From Obelidium mucronatum (Eukaryota > Chytridiomycota > Chytridiomycetes > Chytridiales > Chytriomycetaceae), in the NCBI GenBank assembly GCA_025765595.1, contig JAIVFH010000435.1:1-20182 (forward strand): a stretch of 20,182 nt of DNA, in the 5' to 3' direction. The notes under the pieces were generated by a model, which searched no databases, was not told the DNA's origin, and saw nothing but the letters and a program-made list of their open reading frames with translations. The translations under genes and the position numbers were made by a program. Position 1 is the first letter of the stretch. Every line of letters begins with the position of its first letter. Positions 1-9,092 of this stretch are shown here, in pieces.

Positions 1-137
1 GCTCCGACTTCACTTCTGAAAAGTACTGGCAGGACAATGATGATTCTGATGATGACAGCATGGACACCTCTCTTGATATGGATATCAGAATTTCAGCGGA
101 TGATTCTATTTTTAGCTCGCAATCTCAACCATTTTGA
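1..137 (+). CDS. 3' end of an unidentified gene, acidic C-terminal tail
   Basis: Reading in frame 3 from base 3, an open frame of 44 codons ends at TGA 135-137. The peptide is rich in Asp and Ser (for example YWQDNDDSDDDSMDTSLDMD) and ends SSQSQPF. It looks like an intrinsically disordered acidic tail of a protein whose body lies upstream of the window. The frame is open back to the window edge, as expected for a partial CDS. No domain is visible, so no function is assigned. The competing ORF in frame 1 (37-285) has no protein-like composition. No gene is seen between 138 and 328. Confidence 0.45.
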   Translation, partial: SDFTSEKYWQDNDDSDDDSMDTSLDMDIRISADDSIFSSQSQPF

Positions 138-328
138 CAGGAGCAGTGGGGGAAGAAAAACAAACAAACACTCCCATCCAGAAAGTAACACCTTCAGAAA
201 GAAAAAGCTTTTGCAGCTGGCCATTTTTGAAAGACAGTCTGATAGTGTTTGCAGCACAGGTTGGGACCTGTGGTTGTTTGAATAATTTCTGAAGTAATAC
301 AAATATATTATATACTCAAGATATGCAG

Positions 329-400
329 GGCCCTATGGTCTAGTAGTATGATTCTCGCTTTGGGTGCGAGAGGCCCCGGGTTCAATTCCCGGTGGGGCCC
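329..400 (+). tRNA. tRNA-Pro (anticodon UGG)
   Basis: A complete cloverleaf can be folded by hand. The acceptor strands are 329-335 (GGCCCTA) and 393-399 (TGGGGCC), with one G-T pair and discriminator C400. The anticodon stem is 354-358/366-370 (CTCGC/GCGAG) around loop TTTGGGT, giving anticodon TGG at 361-363. The T arm is CCGGG-TTCAATT-CCCGG at 376-392. There is no intron and no encoded CCA. The internal TGGTCTAGTAGTATG (A box region) and GGTTCAATTCC (B box) match Pol III promoter elements. Confidence 0.96.
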
Positions 401-415
401 TTTCCGATGCTATTA

Positions 416-420
416 TTTTT
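416..420 (+). terminator. Pol III T-run terminator of tRNA-Pro
   Basis: A run of five T residues on the coding strand begins 15 nt after the tRNA end. This matches the usual position and form of an RNA polymerase III terminator. Positions 421-625 contain no gene that I can see. Confidence 0.7.
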
Positions 421-625
421 GATTGACAGGTGTGATGGGAGTGAATTGTAGAGATGCGGATGGTTCTCTGAATTCCCACCTGTTCCACTTGGTTCGCATC
501 ACTTTTAAAATTTAAGTATGCCAGGCTCACATTTTTCTCCCTCTTGAGACATGCCACACGGAAATCACTTTGTTTTGACAAAAGGCGTAAGGCAACGTGT
601 GTGTTTTATTATATGATTATCTTTA

Positions 626-1558
626 TCACTGTTTGCATTCTTGTTCTTTGACATATACACGATTTACACCCTGGATTCCTTTCAACAAGAACCCAACATT
701 GCGCAACAAAGAATCCATCTGTTCTTTCGTCGTCCCATAGTGGCCATCCTCTTCATTTTGACCCATGTATGCAATGGTAAACTTCTTAATACTTGTCCGA
801 GATAACACCTGAAACACTGCCATCAAAGCATCATGGAATGGAAACGTGAATGTCAGCTCCCTCAATGCGAGGCACTTTTCCAAGAAGTTGAATAATGACT
901 CGTCCTGGTCGTACTCAAGGTCGAACCATCCACAAGACTCAAAATCAACATTCAAACATTGCAAACGGTTGCATTTCGGCAAAGTCTCCAAAATGGCCTT
1001 GACACCGGCCCATACAGTGATGCAGCGAGGATTAAATTCAACCAAGGCAGTTTTGATTTTAGAAAGTTCCTCAACAGTGAAGGGGTTATCATAATCCCTC
1101 TCCCATGAAAACGTTTCAATCGTCTTGTCCTTGAGCTCGTGGGCCAATCTACATATGTCCTCGACTTCTACTCTATGAAAATCGAAGGATATGGTTGACC
1201 CTAGTAATTTGGCCACATGGATGAGGTTTTGGTTTGACGCCAGAGTCGGGTTAACATTGAAGCTCACTGCCTTGTCGTAACGGGACATAAGAGAGCCAAA
1301 GGCAGAGATATTAGCCACATCATTATCCGTTAGGATCGCGGGGAGCGTCCAGATGGAGGCATTGGGCCACACCATGTGCAAATGTCTACCAATGTGGCCG
1401 AACAATTTCGCTACATTGCACAGAACAGTGACCATGCGCCTTAGAGCAGGGACTGCATGGCAGAAGCTCACTAAATCTCTTGCTTGAAGGTACGAGACGA
1501 TCACGTCCAACAGCTCTTGCGGGAGGGAGAGGAGAGAGACCGGCATTTTATAAGTCAT
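626..1558 (-). CDS. F-box domain protein
   Basis: This is a single-exon ORF of 310 aa, or 306 aa if the second Met (at 1546, MPVSLLSLPQELLD) is the start. That second Met places the F-box directly at the N-terminus. Residues ~5-45 (LLSLPQELLDVIVSYL, then LVSFCHAVPALRR) fit the F-box pattern LPxELLxxIxxYL...LxxxC.....R. F-box proteins bind Skp1 and recruit substrates to SCF ubiquitin ligases. The remaining ~260 residues have scattered Leu-rich segments (for example ALRELTFTFPFHDALMAVF) but no regular repeat, so the substrate is unknown. It diverges from the PP5 gene with only 51 bp between the first ATGs (63 bp from the inner ATG). Frame and length are intact. Confidence 0.82.
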   Translation of the reverse strand: MTYKMPVSLLSLPQELLDVIVSYLQARDLVSFCHAVPALRRMVTVLCNVAKLFGHIGRHLHMVWPNASIWTLPAILTDNDVANISAFGSLMSRYDKAVSFNVNPTLASNQNLIHVAKLLGSTISFDFHRVEVEDICRLAHELKDKTIETFSWERDYDNPFTVEELSKIKTALVEFNPRCITVWAGVKAILETLPKCNRLQCLNVDFESCGWFDLEYDQDESLFNFLEKCLALRELTFTFPFHDALMAVFQVLSRTSIKKFTIAYMGQNEEDGHYGTTKEQMDSLLRNVGFLLKGIQGVNRVYVKEQECKQ

Positions 1559-1609
1559 TTACTGCCTTTTTTACTTTTATCGTTTAAATATTGTTTTTTT
1601 AAAAAAAGA
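1559..1609. promoter_or_regulatory. very short divergent promoter (F-box / PP5)
   Basis: The start codons of two divergent genes lie at 1558 (minus) and 1610 (plus). Both core promoters and 5' UTRs must fit in this 51-bp AT-rich stretch or extend into the neighbouring coding sequence. It contains T-runs and a run of seven A residues just before the PP5 ATG. No clear TATA box is seen for the plus-strand gene. A TTATAAA string at 1547-1553 lies between the two candidate F-box starts. Confidence 0.4.
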
Positions 1610-3537
1610 ATGATGTCGTCCCTTCTTGAAAAGGCAAACAGCGATGTAACTGTAGTTGACGAAGAAGATGCGGATTTGGCCGCCGAAGTAGCGCATGTTA
1701 CAAAGGATATTGCGCCATTGGAGGTCTCCGACGCGGATAGAGCCAGGGCTGAAGAGGTGCACAAATGCCAGCAATTAGTACCTTTGAAGACCCATAAAAA
1801 AAGGACTCATACATTCGGTTTAGATAAAGGACCAAGCCAATAAGTGCTTCGCTGCCAAGAAGTATGACGAAGCGATTGAACTGTACACAACCGCAATTGC
1901 ATTCAATCCAAAAAATCCAGCCTACTATTCAAATAGAGCTTTCGGTAACTTTTCTGTTTTGCAAAGTTTTACAGTCCTGATGCCTTTGTTTTGTATTTTC
2001 TGTTTTAAGCTTACATTCGTTCGGAGTTTTATGGCGCAGCCATTCACGATGCCGAGACAGCCATCGCATTGGACTCAAAGTTTATTAAAGCGTATTATCG
2101 TCGGGCTGTGGGACACATGGCTATGGGAAAGTTGAAGGGTAAATTCTTGAAAGCGCCAACATTCTGCTCTTTAACTAACTAACTATATACCATTTTCAAT
2201 AACTACAATTAGAGGCCGTAAAAGACTTTAAAGCTGTAGTCAAAGTTGCTCCTCGGGACTCGGATGCTCGTTCAAAGCTTAACGAATGTGAAAAGGAGCT
2301 CAAAAGACGGCTTTTTGAAAACGCCATTAGTTTCAATGAAGTTAAAAAGAGCGCCATTGAGTTGATTGGAGATATAGACAGTATTGTCGTGGAGCCATCA
2401 TACGATGGCCCGCATCTTGCGGATACTGGAATTACTGAAGAGTTTTGCAAAGATCTTTTGAGTCATATGGAAGCACAAAAGAAACTCCACCGCAAATACG
2501 TTTACAAGATTATGCTAGCAACGAAAGCTCTCTTTGAAAATGCTCCGACGATTGTGGATATTCCGGTTCCTGAAGGCAAAAAAATCACTGTTTGTGGGGA
2601 TATTCATGGGTACGATCGCATTTGTCACCATGGGTCATTTTTTTTCTTACTATTCTTATTTTATTGCAGCCAATTCTATGATTTGCTCAATATTTTCAAA
2701 ATGAATGGCCTTCCTAGTAATGAAAACATGTACTTGGTCAGTGGTAGTTTGTTTGGTCAACATTCTTCTGACTTTTTCTCCTCAGTTTAACGGCGATTTT
2801 GTTGATCGTGGAAGTTTCTCGGTGGAATGCATTCTCGCTCTCTTGGCTTTTAAAATGATGTATCCCAACGGTCTCTTTTTATCTCGAGGAAACCACGAGA
2901 CAGATGACATGAACAAGGTGTATGGATTCGAAGGAGAAGTTAAGGCCAAGTACAGCGACGTAATGTTTAAGCTCTTCAGTGAAATCTTTAATGCGGTGCC
3001 GTTGGGTAATCTCATTGGTGGAAAGATTTTGGTGATTCATGGTGGATTATTTAGCCGCGATGGTGTTACAATGGATGAGGTAATGCACTTGAAATTTCAT
3101 TATTTGCTGTTAACGAATCGAGTGTCACTTCTTATTAGATTCGTAAGATCGATCGGTTCAGGCAACCAGGAAGCGAGGGACTCATGGTGGAATTGTTGTG
3201 GTCAGATCCCCAGCCGATGCCAGGACGTGGACGCAGCAAACGGGGTGTTGGTGTTCAATTTGGTCCCGATGTTACAGAAGCCTTCTGTAAAGAAAATGGG
3301 TTGGACGTTATTATCCGTAGTCATGAAGTGAAGCATGATGGATACGAAGTGGCACACAATGGTCGCTGCATCACCATTTTCTCGGCGCCAAATTACTGTG
3401 ATAATGTGGGAAATCGTGGAGCTTTCATCAACATCGGCCCGGACTTGAAATTGAACTACACTCAGTTTCAAGCTGTACCCCATCCGAATGTGAAGGCGAT
3501 GCAGTATGCCGGAAACATGTTTTCTAACATGCTTTGA
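1610..3537 (+). CDS. PPT1: serine/threonine protein phosphatase 5 (TPR + PP2A-like catalytic domain)
   Basis: There are seven exons: 1610-1756, 1824-1944, 2010-2138, 2213-2609, 2670-2736, 2786-3079, 3139-3537. All introns are GT-AG (67, 65, 74, 60, 49, 59 nt) and intron 3 has a TAACTAAC branch-site match. The spliced product is 517 aa, close to the family's ~500. TPR repeats fill residues ~50-150 ([40 protein letters not shown]). The PP5 linker follows, then the metallophosphatase core: GDIHG at 261-265, GDFVDRG at 290-296, RGNHE at 321-325, HGGLFSR at 372-378, RSHEVK, and [13 protein letters not shown]. The catalytic His is H324. The enzyme dephosphorylates Hsp90/Cdc37 clients and is recruited to Hsp90 through the TPR domain; activation by relief of TPR autoinhibition is known for the family. 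It ends with [12 protein letters not shown] near the usual C-terminus. The acidic N-terminal ~40 residues are lineage-specific. Confidence 0.96.
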
Positions 3538-3631
3538 TTGATTGTGTGTAATTTAAATGAAGGGAATATCAGAACAATACTTTGTTTGGTATGCAAGCCG
3601 TTAACCCTTCATCATTCAAAAAAATCCCAAT

Positions 3632-4428
3632 TTACTTTCCACCAAGAGCAGCTCCAATATTTTGCCCTCTCAACTTGACACCTAGAACACGCTCCATTTT
3701 GCCCAGAATTTGCTGGTTTGGATTCACCGCTTTTCCAGATTCATATTCGTTGACCACTGTTTGTTTCTCGTTGATTTTGGTTGCAAGGTCCTTCTGCGTC
3801 ATTTGTTTTGCCATGCGTGCCTGTTGAATAGCTTTGGACACAGAGAGATTGACTTTTTTGACAGTGAAGTCCTAAGGGACAAATATTTAGGATGGAAGGC
3901 CAAGGAATGATTTAGAAGCCATCGGTCCCAAACCCCAATATTGACAACGGCCATGTCTTCGATAAGTATACACCACCGTGATACTTCAAGTTACGATGTT
4001 TAAATTGCTGATTAGTCTTCAACTGCCACTGTGGTGTTTTGGCAACCCCTCCCAACCAAATGCCCATTCCCATCGCAGCTCAGCTCAGCCCTGCCCAAGA
4101 ATTTCAGAAGAGGTTCAGTTAAATTACCTCAGCTTCGTTTTCTACTTTGCCCATCTTGGCTGCATCATAACCACCGGCGGTTTTCTTTTCTGTGATGACA
4201 GCCACACCCTGTCTTCTGGCGGCATTAACAGCAGCCTCTGACTTCACTACAGTAGGGCCTCCAGCTGGACGCTTTCTGATAACCTGTGTGGGAAGCAAGA
4301 CTGTTAGCGTTTGTATAACACACTGTGGTATTGGAGTATCTCTGCTACTGCAGGGGCCAGTACAGAATCAATGACTGTTCCTGGTTGAAACGATACGCAA
4401 CTGTGACGGAATCCCAATCGTCTGACAT
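3632..4428 (-). CDS. MBF1: multiprotein bridging factor 1, transcriptional coactivator
   Basis: There are three exons on the minus strand: 4402-4428 (MSDDWDSVT), 4128-4283, and 3632-3871. All junctions are phase 0, giving 140 aa against the usual ~145-150. The N-terminal MBF1 domain reads [15 protein letters not shown], then [20 protein letters not shown]. The C-terminal XRE-type helix-turn-helix spans residues ~75-130 ([52 protein letters not shown]). MBF1 bridges bZIP-type activators and TBP, and in yeast also acts at stalled ribosomes to limit frameshifting. The introns are 118 and 256 nt, much longer than others in the window (43-74 nt). The long one splices NEAE directly to DFTVKK, matching the family. 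The gene is intact. Confidence 0.94.
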
Positions 4429-4559
4429 GTTGTTACTGTGATTTTAAGATAGTTTATAACAGGTATGTAAATAAATAACAAACAATTTTACTCTTCTCAA
4501 AGTGACTTATCCACCAATGACCGGCACTCTGACGCGTCCAACTAAACTAATGCCTAGTA

Positions 4560-5330
4560 TCACCGCTCTCCTTCATGCTCCTTCACTCGTTTTGGCTCTG
4601 ACTCATCAGCGTCTTCGAATCGATCTTCAGTTTCCTTTCGAACACCACCAACAAATACAGATTCCAAATGATCCAATGCAGCTTGTCTGGCCCCAAACAT
4701 ATCTTCGTCATTGAAGTCGTCCGCAGTCATCATCCATCCCTCATCATCATCTGAAAAAAAGAACAAAAGTCAAAAGAAGCAAGTGAATACAAGCTGTCCT
4801 TTAAACACTCACCTCCATCGTCCTGAAGTGCATTCTTGTCGGGATGAAGGGCGGCGCATTCCGTAATTGCCAAAAACAAGTCGTCGACTAGAAGCAGCGA
4901 TAAGCACGCAAGAAACAACAGCAAAACAAGCACACTCACGCTTTGATGGGTCGTCTGGAACAATGCGCATTTCGAAAGTGGGGTCCTCCTCGTCGTCATT
5001 GTTGTTCCCGTTGTCCTCGCTGCCGTTGCCTTCGCCGTCCAACGACAGATCCGACTCGACGGCCATGTTGTCCAGCTGGCAGTAGATGCACGGCGGGTCT
5101 CTCGATATCGCGTAGATGACGATGGACGGATAGTCGACGACAAAGACGCGCTGCTCGAGCGCAAAGACCAGCGCGCTGTCGCGCACCGACACGAGTCCCG
5201 CGCGCGGCGCCGGGTTGAGGCGGCGCGGCAGCGGCGGCGCAAAGAGCAGCTTGGCGCGCACGGCGAGGCGCGCGGGCGGCTCGGCGTCGGCGGCGGCGGC
5301 AGCGGCGGCGGCGGCGACGATGACGGGCAT
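4560..5330 (-). CDS. CLNS1A: pICln / methylosome chaperone subunit
   Basis: There are three exons: 4940-5330, 4813-4887, 4560-4750, with GT-AG introns of 52 and 62 nt, coding for 218 aa. The PH-like ICln fold is recognisable from LVFALEQRVFVVDYPSIVIY and AISRDPPCIYCQLD, an acidic loop (GEGNGSEDNGNNNDDEED), then FEMRIVPDDPSKLDDLF and AITECAALHPD. The last phrase corresponds to the ECQALHPD signature of animal pICln. An acidic C-terminal region follows (DDDEGWMMTADDFNDEDMFG). ICln binds Sm proteins and PRMT5 in the methylosome and delivers Sm rings for snRNP assembly. The N-terminus is odd: nine consecutive Ala residues and very GC-rich codons between about 5100 and 5330, unlike the rest of the gene. 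The stop of the upstream aldo-keto reductase is 31 bp from this start. Confidence 0.86.
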
Positions 5331-5361
5331 TTGGTTTTATTTATTTATTGGTTTGTTTTAT

Positions 5362-6225
5362 TCAAACAACAAAAGTGTGGATCGCTTGCTCAATGGCCCA
5401 CTGGCCCCATGACGCATCGCGGCGGCCCCACTGCGTCGGATCCCACTCAGTCACAAAATTGCACTCGAGGGCATCCAGCTGCGCCATCTGCTCGTCGGGG
5501 ATCGTCCAGTCAAACACACTCAAGTTCTCAATCAGACGAGTCGGGTTGACAGTCTTAGGCAGTGTCACGAATCCCTTCATCAATCCCCACTTGATCAACA
5601 CTTGGGCAGGCGTCTTGTTGAGTTTGGTCGAAACGCCAACCAAGACCGGATCATCCAACTTCCTCGCTTTGGTTAATGGGGAATACGCTTGAACAACAAT
5701 GCCTTGTTCCTTGCAATACTTTGTAATGTCTTCGTGTTGTAGGAATGGATTCAGTTCGATTTGATTCACTGCTGGGACAGTGGTACTGCAAGCAATAAGC
5801 TCCTTTAAATGCGCCACATTAAAGTTGGACACACCAATCGACTTGACTAATCCCTGCTTCTGGAGTACTTCCATTTCTTTCCATGCTTCGATTCTTTTAC
5901 CGTGAATGGGTGCGTGGATCAAATACAAGTCAATGTATTCTGTGTCTAGCAATTTCAAGCTTTTGTGAAACGAAGCTGTTGGGGTCCTCATTTCATTGAT
6001 TGCAAGTTTCGTCGTGATCCAGATTTCGCTGCGTGGCACACCAGAGTCTTTAACTGCTCTTCCGACGTCTGCTTCATTCTTGTAAAATGCAGCCGTGTCG
6101 ATATGACGGTAGCCTGCTTTCAGTGCGGCCAACACCGTCTTGTAGCAGTCCTCAGGGGTTGCCTTGTAAACACCCAGTCCTACGGACGGTATTCTGAGGC
6201 CGTTGTTGAGCAAGGTCGTTGTCAT
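5362..6225 (-). CDS. aldo-keto reductase family protein
   Basis: This is an intronless 287-aa ORF, within the usual 270-320 aa. The AKR (beta/alpha)8 signatures are complete. They are GYRHIDTAAFYKNEADVG with catalytic D43 and Y48, WITTKL with K73, DLYLIHAP with H104, GLVKSIGVSNFNVAHL, NQIELNPFLQ, VQAYSPL, and a C-terminal cofactor-binding region TLPKTVNPTRLIENL. Members reduce aldehydes and ketones with NADPH in the cytosol. The nearest relatives are fungal GCY1/YPR1-like or bacterial 2,5-diketogluconate-reductase-like enzymes; the substrate cannot be told from sequence. A TATA-like box lies 37 nt upstream of the ATG. The absence of introns contrasts with its neighbours. Confidence 0.95.
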   Translation of the reverse strand: MTTTLLNNGLRIPSVGLGVYKATPEDCYKTVLAALKAGYRHIDTAAFYKNEADVGRAVKDSGVPRSEIWITTKLAINEMRTPTASFHKSLKLLDTEYIDLYLIHAPIHGKRIEAWKEMEVLQKQGLVKSIGVSNFNVAHLKELIACSTTVPAVNQIELNPFLQHEDITKYCKEQGIVVQAYSPLTKARKLDDPVLVGVSTKLNKTPAQVLIKWGLMKGFVTLPKTVNPTRLIENLSVFDWTIPDEQMAQLDALECNFVTEWDPTQWGRRDASWGQWAIEQAIHTFVV

Positions 6226-6261
6226 TTGTGGTAGTTAACAATAGCTTCTCGAAGCCCTTTG

Positions 6262-6269
6262 TATTTATA
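6262..6269 (-). promoter_or_regulatory. TATA-like box upstream of the aldo-keto reductase
   Basis: The minus strand reads TATAAATA here, 37 nt before the ATG at 6225. This lies within the 119-bp gap between the aldo-keto reductase start and the glutamate 5-kinase stop. Confidence 0.4.
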
Positions 6270-6344
6270 AGAAAGAAATTATTCCGTCATTTTTCCGCAT
6301 ATCAAATACAGAAATCAGCTTACAAATGCCGAGAAATTCAAACC

Positions 6345-7841
6345 TCATTTATTACTCATCACAAAGTTATGCCTGTGAATCACGCAGTCTGAACTAATGT
6401 AACCTAGCACCACATGAATCTCATAACTCTTGAGCCCTTTAATCCGAGCAACCTCACTGGCTCCATAGTTGACAAGCCCCTTTCCAATCTCAACCTCTTG
6501 TATTTCTTTTGTTCCGTCTCCAACATCCACTTGCTTCCTGCATACAACACGAACTGTTTGATCACTGCTAAAAGTTCCTTCCACATCAACAATCCCAGCA
6601 GCAAATAAACTCATCTTTTTCTTGATGGCACTTGCAGCGCCTTCATCGACATAAATACATCCACGATCGGCCAGTCCGTGTAAAATCCACCATTTTCTGT
6701 CGACCATGGGGTTTGGCTTTCTTAAAAAAAGAGTCCCAACACTGGGCTCAAATCGCGTTGATGGGCTATCCCGATGATGGGCCGCCATCTCATCCAGAAT
6801 AGTAAGCATTCGCTTGGGATCACTTCCAATTGTAATGATTGTCGAGCACCCAGCAGCTGTCGCCAGCTCAGCGGCAATGAGCTTAGTGACCATTCCTCCA
6901 GTCCCAAGCGAAGACCCCGGAGAAGAAACTTGAACTATAAGAAGAAGAAGAATAAGAGAGAATAAGAAAAAAAGTGAATGAATCAAACAATTGTAGCCTC
7001 TCTGTACCTTTGAGACTAGCAATATCCTCCACCACTTTAACAGCTTTTGCATCAGGATTTGTACGTGGGTTATCCGTGTATAAACATTCCACATCGGTGC
7101 ACAGAAACAGATAATCGGCATTCACCATCCCAGCAGTGATAGCACTCAAAGTATCGTTATCCCCAAACCGAATTTGAGTGTTGGATACAGTGTCGTTTTC
7201 ATTTACAATAGGGACTGTCTTGAAATTAAGGAGTTCCTTGAAGGTGTTGCAGGCATTGATGTATTGTGCTCTCTGTAAAGCAAGCGCAAGTTAAATCAGA
7301 AAGTAAACCTGTGATAAAATAATCAAATAACCAAACCTCAGCTAAAACGTCCTTGGTGAGTAGAACTTGGGCGACAGGAATGTCCAATTGTCCAAATAGA
7401 TCATCATACAATGCCATCAATCGACCTTGGCCCACAGCGGCAACAGCCTGAAATAAGAATTTAAAACCTTAAAAAAGAAGAATCTTGATCGCGTGTTTCT
7501 TTACTTGTTTTTCTTGCAGTGTCTGAGGACGGTGCGTCAGATTCAATCTCTTCAGCCCCATGCCAACGGCTCCAGAACTAACAAGGATGACTCGATGGCC
7601 CAATTGCCTCATCTCATGGACCGTTTCAATAAGTAACGACAGCGTAGACATTTTGGGAAACAGGGTCTTTTCATTGACTATGCTGCTGGTTCCAAGTCTA
7701 GGATAAACGATCAGGATCGATTAGAACTGGAACAAAACCGTACTTAATCACGACAGTCAATCCATCAGTAGATCCAGTCTGGGTGGTCGAAGGAACCACG
7801 CGGGGATTCTTTGGCGGTGCAGTGTGAGAATCAAACGCCAT
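6345..7841 (-). CDS. PRO1: glutamate 5-kinase (AAK kinase + PUA domain), proline synthesis
   Basis: There are five exons: 7744-7841, 7505-7697, 7337-7447, 7008-7272, 6345-6934, with GT-AG introns of 46, 57, 64 and 73 nt. The protein is 418 aa, against ~428 in yeast Pro1. It catalyses ATP-dependent phosphorylation of glutamate to gamma-glutamyl phosphate, the first step of proline synthesis. Signatures in order are VVIKLGTSSIV (~30-40), [72 protein letters not shown], and [21 protein letters not shown]-terminal PUA domain then runs from about [13 protein letters not shown] to [13 protein letters not shown]. Exon 1 joins VVIK to LGTSS across a 46-nt intron. The gene is intact; the ~25-residue N-terminal extension is lineage-specific. 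Confidence 0.96.
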
Positions 7842-7894
7842 GAGTGTCAAATAGATAAGAACTCTTTTGGACAAATCTCTGACATCATTTATTA

Positions 7895-9042
7895 TCACTC
7901 CACAATGGATAAACACAAGAACCAAAGCGAGACAAAGACAATCACCCAAATTATTCCAAGTGATAGAGCCAAACTCGACTTTTTCTTGATTCGTCTGGGA
8001 ATTAATACGTATTTTGGTCCATCCCAACCATCGCTTGGACGATGAATCTCTATCCTTTTCACAATAGGATCCACTGAAGCTTGTGACTTCTGGTGGATCT
8101 CTATCCAACGCCTCACGTTTTTTTCAACCATCGCTAAAGGTATAGCACCAGATCCCAACACAACATCGTGGAATGCCTTCACATCAAACCTGGCTCCCAT
8201 CTCTTCAGTTGCAATCTTCCTCAAATCCATGAACTTCATTTCTCCAACTTTATAGCTCAACGCTTACCCTGGAATAGCAGTGTATCGCTGGGCTTCAGCC
8301 AAGATTTCTCCAGGACTTTGGCCCAGCTTGGACGTCATATAAGTAATAGTTTCAGCCAATGACCAGCCTTTTGCGTGAAGCCCAGTATCTACCACAAGGC
8401 GGACAGCGCGGAGCATTTCATCCTCCAAACGTCCAAAGTAGTCGTATGGGTCAGCATAAATCCCCCATCCTTCCGAAAACGGCTGACTTGAAACCATTCT
8501 ACGAATCAAATGTACTCCTTGGTTTTGCGAAGCAAGAGAGGACTCGTGGTGGTGTCCAGGATTCGCCTGAATCAAGACGTTAAGTATAGTACTCAAAAAG
8601 CATCTCCATGATCAAAAGAAGAGCAACCTCGTGAGCACAAAAGGGCATCAAGTGATTCTTGGGAGTATGAAGCTGCAAAAGAAGATTTATGCTGAAAGTC
8701 CCGCCTTCTCCTTCCGAACCAAGTTCATAGCTCCCGAGAGGTGACTGTAATTCCAAGCTTTCAGGATATGGTTTCACTTGGCAGCTGAAAAATAACTCAG
8801 TGGATTCAATTGTTTTAGAAAAAATGTAGACTTACTCCAACTGAGGGAACTTTGAAAATAGGTTTGACATCTTGCTTTTACAGAAGGCAACCAAACGCTC
8901 ACATTCTGGAACAATTTCTTCTCTCTTCAGATATAAATTTGGAAATTGTTTAGGATTAAGTAACGCTGGTTGGAATTCTTTGATGGTTCCGTTGAACTGG
9001 CACTGATTCTTTGCTTTTTCCATCAAGGCTTCAATCCTTGCT

Positions 9043-9092
<50 letters not shown>

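Noticed and set aside
333..581. Minus-strand ORF of 82 codons containing PPGIEPGAS
   Set aside because: This peptide is the well-known mistranslation of tRNA T-arm sequence; the ORF runs across the tRNA-Pro gene and has no other protein-like feature.
3946..3955. Ten bases in the long MBF1 intron complementary to a conserved 18S rRNA stretch (as remembered), as a possible snoRNA guide
   Set aside because: It is on the strand opposite to the host transcript, lacks adjacent C/D boxes, and a 10-base match to rRNA is expected by chance in an intron of this size.
4730..5242. Arg/Ser-rich ORF of 170 codons on the minus strand
   Set aside because: It is an out-of-frame reading of ICln exon 1 and its introns; the ICln frame carries the conserved motifs and consistent splice sites.
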